From: Sporocytophaga sp. | GTDB lineage: Bacteria; Bacteroidota; Bacteroidia; Cytophagales; Cytophagaceae | Direction of reading: 5' to 3' | DNA length: 64,000 bases | Assembly: GCA_024707265.1 (NCBI GenBank) | Contig: JANQAB010000009.1 | Coordinates: forward strand, 62,001 to 126,000 | Part shown: positions 39,230-49,755 of the stretch, one piece after another | Numbering within the stretch: the first letter of the stretch is position 1 | Layout of the letters: each line of letters opens with the position of its first letter | Program-made: the position numbers and the translations under genes | The notes under the pieces: model-generated | What the model was told of the DNA's origin: nothing | Databases searched by the model: none | What the model saw: the letters and a program-made list of their open reading frames with translations, nothing else

Positions 39230-39261
39230 AAAAGAAAACCACTTTAGAGTGGTTTTCTTTT
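39230..39261 (-). terminator. Terminator of the cold-shock gene
   Basis: AAAAGAAAACCAC-TTTAGA-GTGGTTTTCTTTT lies 36 bp after the cspA stop. Read leftwards, the stem ends in a TTTTCTTTTTTT run. Confidence 0.88.
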
Positions 39262-39296
39262 GGCTTAAATTTTAATAAAATATCTATTAAGACTTC

Positions 39297-39488
39297 TTAA
39301 TTCAAGACTTCAACGTTCACCGCGTTCATACCTTTTTTACCTCTCTCAAGATCAAATTTAACTTGATCGTTCTCACGAATTTCGTCGATAAGACCTGAAG
39401 AGTGTACAAAGATATCTTCGTTAGACTCTGATGATTTGATAAACCCAAATCCTTTTGAGTTATTGAAAAATTTTACTGTTCCTTGCAT
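39297..39488 (-). CDS. cspA: Cold-shock-domain protein
   Basis: A 63-aa single cold-shock domain. RNP1 is KGFGFIKS (about residues 13-20), RNP2 is DIFVHSS (about 25-31), and MQGTVKFFNNS is the usual N-terminus. It binds single-stranded RNA/DNA as a chaperone. The long untranslated stretch upstream (39489-39786, about 300 bp with no gene) fits a cold-shock leader, although I did not identify a defined structure. It has its own terminator and is monocistronic. Confidence 0.97.
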   Translation of the reverse strand: MQGTVKFFNNSKGFGFIKSSESNEDIFVHSSGLIDEIRENDQVKFDLERGKKGMNAVNVEVLN

Positions 39489-39786
39489 TGTTATATATTG
39501 ATTATTATTAAAAACACTGAATTCTTATGAACTGTTTTCATAAGTAGTAATAATTATTATTCTCTAATGTAACCTTAGAAAAGAATGATTATTTAATTAA
39601 GAAAGGGTGAGAAAAAACTGAGGTACGATTAATACTTAGCAGCTGAAAAACACAATAACTTAAATGATGATGCAAGGTAAGCTTATTTTTCCAACAAACC
39701 AAATATAAGGGCAAATATTTTCCTTTAGTGTGTTCAAGTCTTCCAATAAAATTAAAATATTTACCTAAACTTATCGGAGAACAGTA

Positions 39787-40431
39787 TTATTCATTCAGTT
39801 TATATTTCAACTCTGTTTTCTTAGGATAAGTAATTTTATAATTTATCTCTTTCAATCCGAGGTTCTCTTCATATACCAATGAGTCGCATCCTTCAATGCT
39901 TGATAAAATATTACCTTCCATATCTTTCCAATTTGCACTCTTGCGTATTACAACTGACATAAGGTTTTGTGATTGATCGCATACAGGATGTCTTAACACC
40001 TCAGAATCAGACTCTAAAATGATTTTATTACCAAAGTTAACTTTTTCCTTTTTCACCAACTTTGTATTGGTCTGATCAATTATTGAATTTTGAGACTTTC
40101 CCTTTAATGTTGCTTTTTCAAAAGTTAAAAATTGAGTCCTGCTAATTTCCTTTGTTCTGATATTTTCAACAATTGAATCTGTCAGCTCATTATTGACATA
40201 TAATTTGGTTAAGATCAATGTATCAGGAGAAATAGATAAGATGGTATATTCTGCCAATATCTCTTTTATTTTCAAAGAATCATTTCTGAATACTTTCCTG
40301 TTAATAGAATGATCTAATTTCCCATATTTAAAATCAGCAGGTATAAAAAAAACACTTTTATTATGAACTAAACCACACCCATATAGAATGGTGAATACCA
40401 AAAATACAACAACCGCTTTTCCTATCTTCAT
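39787..40431 (-). CDS. Hypothetical lipoprotein
   Basis: A 214-aa protein with a lipoprotein signal: a hydrophobic segment and lipobox LYGC with Cys at residue 19, which should be lipidated and held at the outer or inner membrane. The mature part has no recognised domain; it is Lys/Ser-rich with strands (KEILAEYTILSISPDTLIL; LKEINYKITYPKKTELKY). It precedes a block of T9SS-exported proteins on the same strand. Confidence 0.75.
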   Translation of the reverse strand: MKIGKAVVVFLVFTILYGCGLVHNKSVFFIPADFKYGKLDHSINRKVFRNDSLKIKEILAEYTILSISPDTLILTKLYVNNELTDSIVENIRTKEISRTQFLTFEKATLKGKSQNSIIDQTNTKLVKKEKVNFGNKIILESDSEVLRHPVCDQSQNLMSVVIRKSANWKDMEGNILSSIEGCDSLVYEENLGLKEINYKITYPKKTELKYKLNE

Positions 40432-40585
40432 ATTTTTTCAAGTTAACATTTTGGCCGAAGCCTATCCATTCCAATCTGCTGAAGATATTTATTTTACCAG
40501 ATTTATATATGGAATAATAATTAAAGTGAAAGAGGCTACTCAAAGCGGCCTCCTTCATTTTATTCAGGTGTCTAACAGACAACAG

Positions 40586-41512
40586 TTAATAACTTATTGA
40601 AAGTCTTCCTGATCTTTTTATAACACCATTCAATTTTAAATTATACAAATAAATACCAGGTGATAATTGGTTAATACCAATGTCTGTAACACCGGCAGTT
40701 TTCAGTTCGTTTTCTAATACTGTATTCCCCATGTTATTGATCAGTTCAAAACTGTCTGCCTGAGATTTATCTGATATATTTATAAATAACCTATCTGAGG
40801 CAGGATTAGGAAAAATTTTGAAAGCATAGTTTTCTGACCTTTCTTCATTTACGCCTGTAGTAATAGCCAGCTCATAATAGTTTATCACTCCATTGTTATA
40901 TGAAAGAATTGGAAACAGTGGATTTAAAGACCAGAATACATACTTAGCAGTACCTGAATTATCTAATTTTATCCTTGCAACATTTTCATAAGTAATATCA
41001 GGTAAAACAAGAGAGCCAAAAGCATCATATGTTCCAGTGAATGTTTGCAGAGCCTCTCCTGAAAGTTGATATGTATCAGTAAAGTTCTGATTAACATTGA
41101 ATGGAAAGCTGAGATATTGGTATGGATTAAATTTGTAGTTTTTCCCGGTATTAGGGCCTGTATAATCCGTTGCCAATATTTCAAATTTATCAGATGATGC
41201 GTTAAAGTAATGATATCTTGCCACGCCAGATAGTGGAGAAATGGTATATGCAAAATTAGAGTTTTGAAAAGCAATATAATAAGGGCTTGTCACCGGATCT
41301 ACGATATTCAGCGTTCCTGTTTCTGTAAATGTCAGATTACTAAAATCGGCAACTATATTTCCGGAACTCCTCATCCCTTGTGATGTACTGGCATACTGTA
41401 CAGATGCTGTAGTTCCAATAGCTGGCAGTTTGGTCCCATTTTCAATAATTTGCTGGGCTACTACTGAAAGTTGAATTAATAAAAGTGTGATAGATGTAAA
41501 TAAAATTTTCAT
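40586..41512 (-). CDS. Secreted protein with T9SS type A sorting domain
   Basis: 308 aa. A signal peptide (1-19, LLLIQLSVVAQQ) is followed by a beta-rich region of about 210 residues with no known family. The C-terminal sorting domain starts at FKIFPNPASDRLFINIS (about 230), continues SFELINNMGNTVLENEL and LSPGIYLYNLKLNG, and ends RSGRLSISY. T9SS carries such proteins across the outer membrane. It lies 80 bp downstream of the large LRR/cadherin-like gene, separated by a terminator, so it probably has its own promoter. Confidence 0.88.
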   Translation of the reverse strand: MKILFTSITLLLIQLSVVAQQIIENGTKLPAIGTTASVQYASTSQGMRSSGNIVADFSNLTFTETGTLNIVDPVTSPYYIAFQNSNFAYTISPLSGVARYHYFNASSDKFEILATDYTGPNTGKNYKFNPYQYLSFPFNVNQNFTDTYQLSGEALQTFTGTYDAFGSLVLPDITYENVARIKLDNSGTAKYVFWSLNPLFPILSYNNGVINYYELAITTGVNEERSENYAFKIFPNPASDRLFINISDKSQADSFELINNMGNTVLENELKTAGVTDIGINQLSPGIYLYNLKLNGVIKRSGRLSISY

Positions 41513-41545
41513 ATTAAAAGGTTTAAATAAAAGAATCTAATTAAA

Positions 41546-41580
41546 TAAAAAATGCCAGATTTTATTGTAACATCTGGCAT
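41546..41580 (-). terminator. Terminator of the large T9SS gene
   Basis: ATGCCAGAT-N11-ATCTGGCAT, read leftwards into a T6 run (ATTTTTTATTT), 12 bp after the stop at 41592. Confidence 0.88.
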
Positions 41581-41591
41581 GAAAACAAAAC

Positions 41592-44500
41592 TTAATAAAC
41601 AGCAACCTTCCCAACTTCTTTAATACCCTCCAGCTCGCTAAACAGCATTATAAAATATACTCCTGATACTACTCCGCTTACATCCAAAGACTGATCTCCT
41701 GCCATAGTGATTTCCTTTTCCACTACAACATTCCCAAGTACATCTATAAGCCTGATTACGCCTCCTTTTGATTTCTTACAAGAGGAAATAGTTAATATAT
41801 CACTAACAGGGTTAGGATAAATTTTACTTATACAACTACTTTCAAATTCTTCAACATCCAGTCCTATATCCTTCACCTCCAGAGTAAATCTTGAAGTATC
41901 TGTTAAGCCTGTTTCATCCATTGCTATTAATGTAATAGTCGTTACCCCTATCCAGATATTATCTTTTACATTCAAAACAAGAGCTTTTGTACTAGATATA
42001 GATCCTTCAATTTCTGAGTCTGTCAGGACTTTCCATTCTATTTTATCAGAAGTTGTTTCGTCATCGATTGCTCTGTTGGATAAATTTATTAACGGAACCA
42101 CCTCTCCTCTTTTTGATTGTAATGTTATTTATGGCGGGATAAATAACAGGAGAAGACTGGTTTGTATAATATATAGTAGTTGAAGCTTTTAAACCAGCCA
42201 TATCTTCAACTTCTACAAAAAGCGAATCGACACCTTTCCAGTCAAAATGTTTAGCTGTTACTTCTAATTCACCGGAATCATAGTCGTATGAATAGTTGAG
42301 CTTAGAACCAGCACCAAATGTCCAGAATAGATCCTTTGCCTGCTGCTCATCCTGCACTTTGCTCCATAGGTTTAAATTTGCCGACTGCCCATTCACCAGC
42401 TTTTGCACTGGTATCTTTTGGATAATGGGATTTGTATTGCAGGTTGGTTGAGAAATGATGTAAAAGTTATCAAACTTTAACCATGATTCCTGAGGGTCAT
42501 TAAAAGTATTATAGAAAGGGAGACTAAACTTTAAGAACATTAAAAGCTGTTCTTGTTCGGGTAAGAAAATATTTCTCTTTTCTATAAATTCAATTGACTC
42601 TCCCTTTACTTTATACTCCTTCGTTGGTAATAGATCTCCAGGATCAAAAATTGAAAAAGGAGGAACAGATCTACCGTTAATAATATTGGATTCAACAAAA
42701 TCCCTTACATTAACCGTCTGTGTGTCTCCAGGACAAATGTAGATAACATTTTTTACACCTGACTTAAAATTGATAGGTCTTTCCGATATATGTATATATG
42801 CCGCAACTGTATTTAACTTCTCTCCAAAAGGATCTTCTGCTAATATTTTTATCCAGAATGATGTTGTGAGCATTCTTTCATTCTGAACTTTTCCATAACC
42901 ATAAAATGTATTCTCCTTGGGTTTAATAGTAAGTATCCCATTTTTTATCTGAATATCCAATCCCTGGTCAAAAGTTATATCGCTTATTCTATCATTGCCA
43001 AATTTATCAATTTCTTTTATAGTAAAAGTTAAATCTTCAAAAGGTTGGTCATCAGCTACAAAATGACGTAGATCAAAAATTAACGGAGATGCCAATAATT
43101 CATCTACATAATAATACCCTCTTGAGGGATTTAGTTTATTTATAGAATCGAAAAACCACCACTCTTTCATTTTAGAAATAAACACTGGAGCCTGATTGGT
43201 AATTCCGGTTGAATCAAATTTTATAATATATGTAAGCTTAGCATTTGCACACCCTTCATCCGTTGCTTCAATCGTTAATGTATCCACACCGCTTAATGCC
43301 TTTCCAAGCATAATCTTTGTTTTATAATGAGAATCCTTTAGTCTGATATTTCCTTGTTTTAAGATCTTCACCTTCATTAGACTATCAGGAGTCTCCACAT
43401 CCTCCAATTCAGACAACAAATTTATATCCGTCCATTCATTTTTTATATTGAGTCCTAAGGTATCCGTTTTAAATTTAACAGGCACATTGGTTTTAACTCT
43501 CGTCGCAAGTGCAAAAGTATCTATAACAAATCCACCAGCATCAGTTATTTTAAACAAAATTGCCGCTGTTCCTTCCCACTGATTGTCTTTAGGCGTAATC
43601 TCAATAAACTCTCCCTCATCTTTTATATCAAAATGAGCTGACGGTGAAAATTGATAGGTTAAAGGAGGATAAAAGTTTTTCACCCAGGTTGCCTTTTTGA
43701 TTTGCTTCTTGCAAGATACATTCCACTTAAGACTACCTGTTACTTTAGGCGTCTCCTTTTCTGTTCTGGATAGAAATAAATGGTACGGATCTGATGTATA
43801 CCGATTCATGATATCTTTAAAGATTAAATCATAAGAGATCCCCTTTTTAATTGGAATATAATAATGATTATTCAGGAGTAATTCTCTGGTAGAATCTATA
43901 ATGCCATTTACAGAAAGATATAAACGATAAATATTATCACAATTGAGGAAAGCACTTTTAGGAATTATACTTAACTGATCAGGATTTTCAAGTAGTTGAA
44001 ATTCAAAATTTGAAAGTGGTATTTTAGATTTGGTAAGATTAAATATATTAAATCCCAGATCTGCTCCTTGGCCAGTACCAATTCTGTTGACAGGAAGAAT
44101 GGATATGCTATAGGAAATATCTTTTAACGGAACATTTTTAATTTCCGGAATAAAAATACTGTCAGCCATATCAACCATCCTGGTAAATATGTAGGAACCG
44201 GCAACTTCGCAACCTGTATCATTTAAGACATCCTGAGATACGGTATATTGTATATTTTCTATTCCCTTTGAATTTTTAAAATAAAACCAAGTTCCTGAAG
44301 GTGTAATCTTATAAGAGATATCTGCCGGATTAAGATCCTGAATTGCCTGCAACTCTCTTTCTTCTAAGGATTCAAAATAAAATTTACCTTTTGACTCAGC
44401 TCCCGATTCATCTGTTGCCTTTATAATCAATGAGTCTTTGCCAATCCAGCTTTTATTTTTCCTCTTAAAACAGATGTAAAATTTTTCTTTTCCTGAAAAA

Positions 44501-45559
44501 TTCTGAGGTAAGTATAAAATTTCATTAAATTCTGAATCTTTTATAACTAATTGTAGATGCTGAGGAACATAATCAACTTTATAGGACAAAGTTGTCGAAT
44601 TAAAATCATCCTCGGCACTCAGTTCAATCCTGTCAAAATCTTCTTCAAGACTTCGGACATAAGTTTGACTGTCTTCAAAATTTCTAATAATCAGATCTGA
44701 CGGTTTAAAAAGATTTACCTTCGGCTTCTTATTGATAATTCCTGCAAGATATACCGGCTGGCTATTCTGGAATACTGCTTGCTGATAGGGACCAACTATC
44801 TGATTTTTTCCGCCGAATCATGCAATACCAGGTTCCTGCATGTATCAAACTATCGAAAGAATTTATTGTAAACTCGGGCCTTTGACTAGTTCCCATTAAA
44901 ACTGAGTTAACTCCTTTTAACAAGAACCATTCAAAATTTAAAGTGTCTTTTGTCTTTTTATAATCGAAAGACAGTGTGTAGCTGGCTCCCTGATTTAATC
45001 GTAGGTTTGTAGTTTTCCCAAAAGGTTTGGATTTCAAAAGATTTTCATAGGCTGAAGCTGGAAGGAACTCAATAATTTTTGATTTATTATAAATACTTGT
45101 ATCCTTTTCTACATCCGAAAATTCATAATAATTCCCTGCAAGAGGATGATCCTGATACCACAACTGGTATTCGGTCCCATAATATTTGCCGGAAGAATAA
45201 GTATTATAAAAAGGGATTTTGTTTAACAAAGGGATATTCCCATATAGATTATTATTGGATAATATGATGCTTTTGGCAGAGTCCAGTGTAGCTAGTTCTT
45301 CTGGCAATTCCCCTGTTAAATTGTTATCAAATAAATGAAGTTTTAAAACACGATTTGTTTGTAACTGAAGCGTAACACCATACCAGGTGTTTATAGGCCC
45401 CGTTAGCCAGTTAAGATTATGTTTCCAGTTACCTCCTCCGGTTGCCTGATATAATTTAACTAATGCAAGGGAATCTGTTTCTCTGGTTGATTGAGCTTGA
45501 GACCTGGCAAAAGTACACAGCAAGCAGGAAATCAAAATAACTTTAAAAATTTTCTCCAT
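41592..45559 (-). CDS. Large surface protein: LRR segment, cadherin/PKD-like tandem domains, T9SS sorting domain (two frameshifts)
   Basis: 1321 aa after two corrections, otherwise three broken frames. One A fewer at 44804-44809 (A6) and one fewer at 42110-42114 (A5) give a continuous product. Start at ATG 45559 (MEKIFKVILISCLLCTFARS signal peptide); a TTG at 45580 is also in frame. A leucine-rich segment (NLTGELPEELATLDS, NNNLYGNIP) follows near 60-110. A long array of cadherin-like modules then repeats the pattern '...W.G.D.L...A.DE.G' (SWIGKDSLIIKATDESG, WEGTAAILFKITDAGG, WKGVDSLFVEVEDMAG). The C-terminus is a type A sorting domain (SKIYPNPVSDILTIS ... KEVGKVAVY). It is probably a surface adhesin or scaffold. 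Confidence 0.87.
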
Positions 45560-45627
45560 AGTAAACTGGTTTTCATTCAAATACTTATTAATACAATACC
45601 ACAGTAAGAAGGTAACTTATTTAAAAT

Positions 45628-45653
45628 ATCCGGGCAAAAAGATTTGCCCGGAT
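45628..45653 (-). terminator. Hairpin after the VWA gene
   Basis: ATCCGGGCAAA-AAGA-TTTGCCCGGAT, about 120 bp past the stop at 45774. It is followed leftwards by ATATTTTAAAT, a weak T-tract. A likely terminator. Confidence 0.65.
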
Positions 45654-45773
45654 AAATCAATTATGATCATATCACATAATCAAAAACTATAATTGGCCAT
45701 CCATAATCTCTATAGGATGAATAATTAACATAATATGTTTCGATTGATACAATCATTTAAATTACTATTCAAT

Positions 45774-48700
45774 TTATTGAACAACATATGTAATAGTATA
45801 AGCACCACTGCAAGTACCATTGTTGGTCACCTCAAGAATCAGATAATATGTTCCTGCCGGTAAAGCTGAACCGTTTCCTGACCCAATATAATTTGACCAA
45901 TAAGGATAGTATTTGCTATACTCAGCCGGTGGATAATATCTCTCCTGGATTCCGGTAGCTGCATTTATAAATCTTCCGCTAACCCAGAAAGTACCAGAAA
46001 GAGATGTATTGGTAGATGGATCTAAAAAGATAGATACGTTCTGACCAAATTGAGGGGTAATAGTAGCACCTGAAGCGGCTACTGCACATTTTGCTTGTTT
46101 TAATCCTTTTACATCAAAAATATAAGTTGCGCTACCCATATTTACAGTAATAGTCCCTACTGCATCAATGTCAGCTTTGTAAGTAACCGTTACATTTGAA
46201 CCAGAAAAACTTGTTAAGAAGCTTGGGTCATTTGAAGAAACGGAGGTAATTGCCGGAGGCGTACAACCTGTACCAGTCAAGGTAAAAGTACGAGGCACCT
46301 GAACATTTGATATACCAAAATCAGTACCTTCCGCTGTACTTGGAGAGTTATCACCATCTTTGATAACTACAGTTCCATATTTAAGTTGGACAACACAAGC
46401 TGGCTTCTTACCTTGAACATCAAATTTATAAGCACCCTGATTGGTTTGAACCGTAACAGTTGCAGATGCATCATTAAGTGCTTTGTATGTTACATTGATT
46501 GAAGTTCCGGAGTACGTAACCGTGAAATCTGCTGTATTATTTACAGAAACACTTGATATCGCAATTGCCGGAGAGCACCCAGTACCAGTAAGAGTGAATG
46601 CATTGGTCTTAGCAACAGAAACAGTTCCAAAATCCGTACCTTCAGTGGTGCTTGGCGTAATATCACCATCTGCTACTAGTACATTACCTACATTGTATCT
46701 TATTACTTTTGTACATGTAACAGATATCCCCTCAACTGCAAACTCGTACACATCACCATCTGTAGTAGATACTGAAACAATTCCTTTGGCATTATTCGTA
46801 TTTCCGCTGTAACTCACAGATATAATCTGTGTCGCAATATTAAGAGAAACCGTAAAATCACCAGGATTATCAGTCCAGATTCCATCTGCAGTAACACTTG
46901 GAGTTACGCAACCTCCACCTTCAAATTTAAAGGTCGGTGTTTTTGTTACCCCTGGTGTAGTTTCAATTCTGGTACCTTTTACCAAGGTTGGAGTCTGGTC
47001 ACTATATGGAACAGATACGTTTCCAACTGTATACTTAATAATCTTTGTAACATTAGGATTTACCTGCATGCTTGCATAATTAAGGATAGCAGTTACTCCA
47101 CCGTTAGTTGCAGGATTGATGTATCCCGGAGATAAATCCAACATTCCAGGATGCTCTATGTCATATACTTTAGTACCTCTGGTAACTTTTAACATAATCG
47201 CCTGATTGTTCGAGAATCCACGAGTTGTCGGAGTTTTTCCATAAATTGTTACAGTCTGTTTTGCCAAAGTGGCATTGGAAACTGTAAGTTTTCCCCCAAC
47301 AGCCAATTGTCCGCAATCATCCAGATAATACGCTGTGATAACATCACCAACTTTTAATGCAGCACATTCAATCTTTACAGTATTCTGAATCGTCAGATAC
47401 ATGAAATTTGTACTATTCGCAACATAACTTTGATTTAATGTAGTTATTAGTTTTGGTAGAGCTGGATCTCCTTCATGGCCTGATAATCCAAAATTGTCAG
47501 TTGCACTAATGTAGTAATCTAACCCTATACCGGTTACAGGAACAGAAACGCTGTGATTCTGAATAGTAGGTCTCACCCCTGATACGTAACTAAATATAAT
47601 CTTTTCAGTATAAGGCGCAAGAGACTTCGATTCCCTATAATACAATTTCACATCTTGAATTCCGTTAGTATTATCCTCAACTGTAAATGTTATATTTACC
47701 GGAGAACATGTATTTACTGGTGCTGAGGGACCTGTAAGTGTTATAATTGGACCATGATTCGGTAGAACTGCCTGCCCCCATGCAAAAAAGGCTTCTTTGG
47801 TTGGGGGAGATTTCAATTCATGACCATCTGCATATTTTACAGTTGCATAATAGTCTATTCCCGGACTCAGAACAACTGAAGGAGGGACTGTACCACACCA
47901 TTTGGTAGTAGCAGCAGCAGGAACTGTCATCTGAGTCATTGTGACTGTGGTCCAAGCACCGGTAGAACCATTAGGTCTTAAAGATAAAGTACCAGATGTC
48001 CCATAAGGGCCTACATTATCGATTGCATCAAAACATAGTTGGTGACCACTAGAGTTTACAGCCCAAGCTACTTTTTGACCAGCGCTAGTTGCCGCGTCCC
48101 TGTATATATATTCCTGAAGAGGGGTGGCAGTCCAATCCTTAGAATCTTTAGGAGGAGAGGTTACTCCATTAATACTAATAGTAGCTGTATGGACTGTAGC
48201 ATCATAAATGGTATAAAAAGGACAATATCTTAAAGTATAAGTACCATTAATAGCTTTCGCTATATCAGTTGTAAGACCATCAATGTTACTTAATATATCA
48301 AATCTTTTACCACCTGTTTGTGTAGCAACATCAGCATAAGTAGCATTATACTCAGCGGTAGAGGGAATCCATGAATAAACAATTGCATTCTGTGCCTGTA
48401 GCTGAGAAATTATCTGAGCTTTAGTTGTTGGCCCTAGATTGCTGCCAGTAGCATTTTCATCCGTCACCAGAATGTATATCTTCTGAGCGTTAGGTCTTGC
48501 ATTGGCTGTAAGAGCCAGTGCCAAAGCATCATAACCTCTTTCTATACCGCCTGTTGTTACATTTCTTGCTTGCAATTCACCTATATAATAATTTTCTTCC
48601 TGAGTATAATTATCATTAGGCAAACCTTTAGAACCAGGTAGTTTTTCCAATACTTCTAAAGGAGAAGGGTTACCAAAGCGAAGCATTCCGAAAGCAACAT

Positions 48701-49634
48701 CCTTTACGCTTGAACCAGGAGCATTTATCTTCGAAATAAAAGATTGAATATTAGCTTTTACCTGAGCCTGTTCGTCACTCATAGAGCCGCTGTTATCAAT
48801 CAAAAACATAATATCAACAGGCCTGTTATTTCCTCCGGGAACATATAAACGTAAATCACATGTTCCTTTATCGTTTGTTGGGGTACTTCCAGGAAGGATA
48901 GCATCCAGATCAATCTGGCTTAAGTTTAGCGTATTGATAGGATTGCCTGATGCATCACGATATTCAAAATCCACATATACATACTCCGGGAAGTTTGATG
49001 TATTAACACCGGTAATCTTAATCGTTTCTCCGGCCATAACACGCATATTACTTCCGGAAGAGGCAGTAACAGTCCCTTTAACAATCCCCAGACTAAAAAC
49101 AGTCCAGCCTTTGCTTTCGAAACTTTCATCAGATGTAAAGTCAAGCGCCAGAACCACGCTTTTACCAGCATAACGTGTAAGATTTACAGAGGTGTTTCTC
49201 TTTGAAATCTTTCCACTGACCGTATACACGGCATCCCAGGTATTCCCTCCATCTGCAGAAACAAGAATTCTACCTTTGTCATAATCAGACTCAATAGAAA
49301 ACTCATCTGTAATTTGAAGAAAAACATCCTCCCCCTGGTTTACAGCAGGAATCTGAATGGCACCACTGGTTGCTTTGTAAGATGCATTACTTCCATACTC
49401 ACGGGTAGAAAGAGCATTACTCGCAACCTTAAAGCCGTTTACATTCCACGAAGAGAAATCATCTTTTGATTTATAGACCGAAACTACTTTACCCAGTGCA
49501 GGCTGAGGAAGCGTGATATTCTCTGAAAGCTTCCCTTTTTCGGGACGATCTAAGTCATTCTGGGCATTTGCCGATAGTGACCAAAAAAAAATTAAGGCGG
49601 CAAGTGCAGCGCCCTTCAAATAACGTTTAAACAT
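45774..49634 (-). CDS. Secreted VWA-domain protein with choice-of-anchor-D-like repeats
   Basis: 1286 aa. Signal peptide 1-25 (LIFFWSLSANAQ). A beta-sandwich N-terminus precedes a von Willebrand A domain (about 270-465) whose metal site is DNSGS (D280, S282, S284). Fn3/Ig-like segments follow (SPVNITFTVEDNTNGIQDV, about 690). Three similar units of about 105 aa (about 880-1210) carry NVLVADGDITPSTTEGTDFG and IKDGDNSPSTAEGTDFG motifs like choice-of-anchor D domains. The last 80 residues (LPAGTYYLILEVTN) do not resemble a standard sorting domain, so the export route is uncertain. It probably binds a surface or matrix ligand. Confidence 0.88.
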   Translation of the reverse strand: MFKRYLKGAALAALIFFWSLSANAQNDLDRPEKGKLSENITLPQPALGKVVSVYKSKDDFSSWNVNGFKVASNALSTREYGSNASYKATSGAIQIPAVNQGEDVFLQITDEFSIESDYDKGRILVSADGGNTWDAVYTVSGKISKRNTSVNLTRYAGKSVVLALDFTSDESFESKGWTVFSLGIVKGTVTASSGSNMRVMAGETIKITGVNTSNFPEYVYVDFEYRDASGNPINTLNLSQIDLDAILPGSTPTNDKGTCDLRLYVPGGNNRPVDIMFLIDNSGSMSDEQAQVKANIQSFISKINAPGSSVKDVAFGMLRFGNPSPLEVLEKLPGSKGLPNDNYTQEENYYIGELQARNVTTGGIERGYDALALALTANARPNAQKIYILVTDENATGSNLGPTTKAQIISQLQAQNAIVYSWIPSTAEYNATYADVATQTGGKRFDILSNIDGLTTDIAKAINGTYTLRYCPFYTIYDATVHTATISINGVTSPPKDSKDWTATPLQEYIYRDAATSAGQKVAWAVNSSGHQLCFDAIDNVGPYGTSGTLSLRPNGSTGAWTTVTMTQMTVPAAATTKWCGTVPPSVVLSPGIDYYATVKYADGHELKSPPTKEAFFAWGQAVLPNHGPIITLTGPSAPVNTCSPVNITFTVEDNTNGIQDVKLYYRESKSLAPYTEKIIFSYVSGVRPTIQNHSVSVPVTGIGLDYYISATDNFGLSGHEGDPALPKLITTLNQSYVANSTNFMYLTIQNTVKIECAALKVGDVITAYYLDDCGQLAVGGKLTVSNATLAKQTVTIYGKTPTTRGFSNNQAIMLKVTRGTKVYDIEHPGMLDLSPGYINPATNGGVTAILNYASMQVNPNVTKIIKYTVGNVSVPYSDQTPTLVKGTRIETTPGVTKTPTFKFEGGGCVTPSVTADGIWTDNPGDFTVSLNIATQIISVSYSGNTNNAKGIVSVSTTDGDVYEFAVEGISVTCTKVIRYNVGNVLVADGDITPSTTEGTDFGTVSVAKTNAFTLTGTGCSPAIAISSVSVNNTADFTVTYSGTSINVTYKALNDASATVTVQTNQGAYKFDVQGKKPACVVQLKYGTVVIKDGDNSPSTAEGTDFGISNVQVPRTFTLTGTGCTPPAITSVSSNDPSFLTSFSGSNVTVTYKADIDAVGTITVNMGSATYIFDVKGLKQAKCAVAASGATITPQFGQNVSIFLDPSTNTSLSGTFWVSGRFINAATGIQERYYPPAEYSKYYPYWSNYIGSGNGSALPAGTYYLILEVTNNGTCSGAYTITYVVQ

Positions 49635-49675
49635 TTATCTACAATTTGAATTTATAAAAATTTAAATTATATTAC

Positions 49676-49755
49676 ATGCAGTTCCTCTGGGAACAACAAA
49701 GCCTTCGTGTTCGAGCACGAAGCTCCTGCATGTTTCCCTGGGCTTGTCCCAGGGC
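49676..49755. repeat. Multi-hairpin intergenic repeat upstream of the VWA gene
   Basis: Nested inverted repeats: GTTCC-TCTG-GGAAC (49681), CTTCGTG-TTCGAG-CACGAAG (49703), CCCTGGG-CTTGT-CCCAGGG (49737), with ATGCAG...CTGCAT enclosing the first two. Its GC content is far above the neighbouring DNA. Confidence 0.7.

Larger units (their letters stand above)
38613..39296. other. Intergenic region upstream of rpoD, 684 bp
   Basis: The spacer between rpoD (promoter here, reading left) and the cold-shock gene. It contains two hairpins, the cold-shock terminator and one possible 49-codon reading frame, all listed separately. TTAATTTGCG, read leftwards near 38745-38755, is a near match to the -7 promoter box. 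Confidence 0.5.

Noticed and set aside
39489..39786. Possible cold-shock riboswitch in the cspA leader
   Set aside because: No conserved structure could be recognised by eye; only length suggests a leader.
40361..40582. 73-codon frame on the minus strand between the lipoprotein and T9SS genes
   Set aside because: It overlaps the lipoprotein start in another frame and has no signal or family features.
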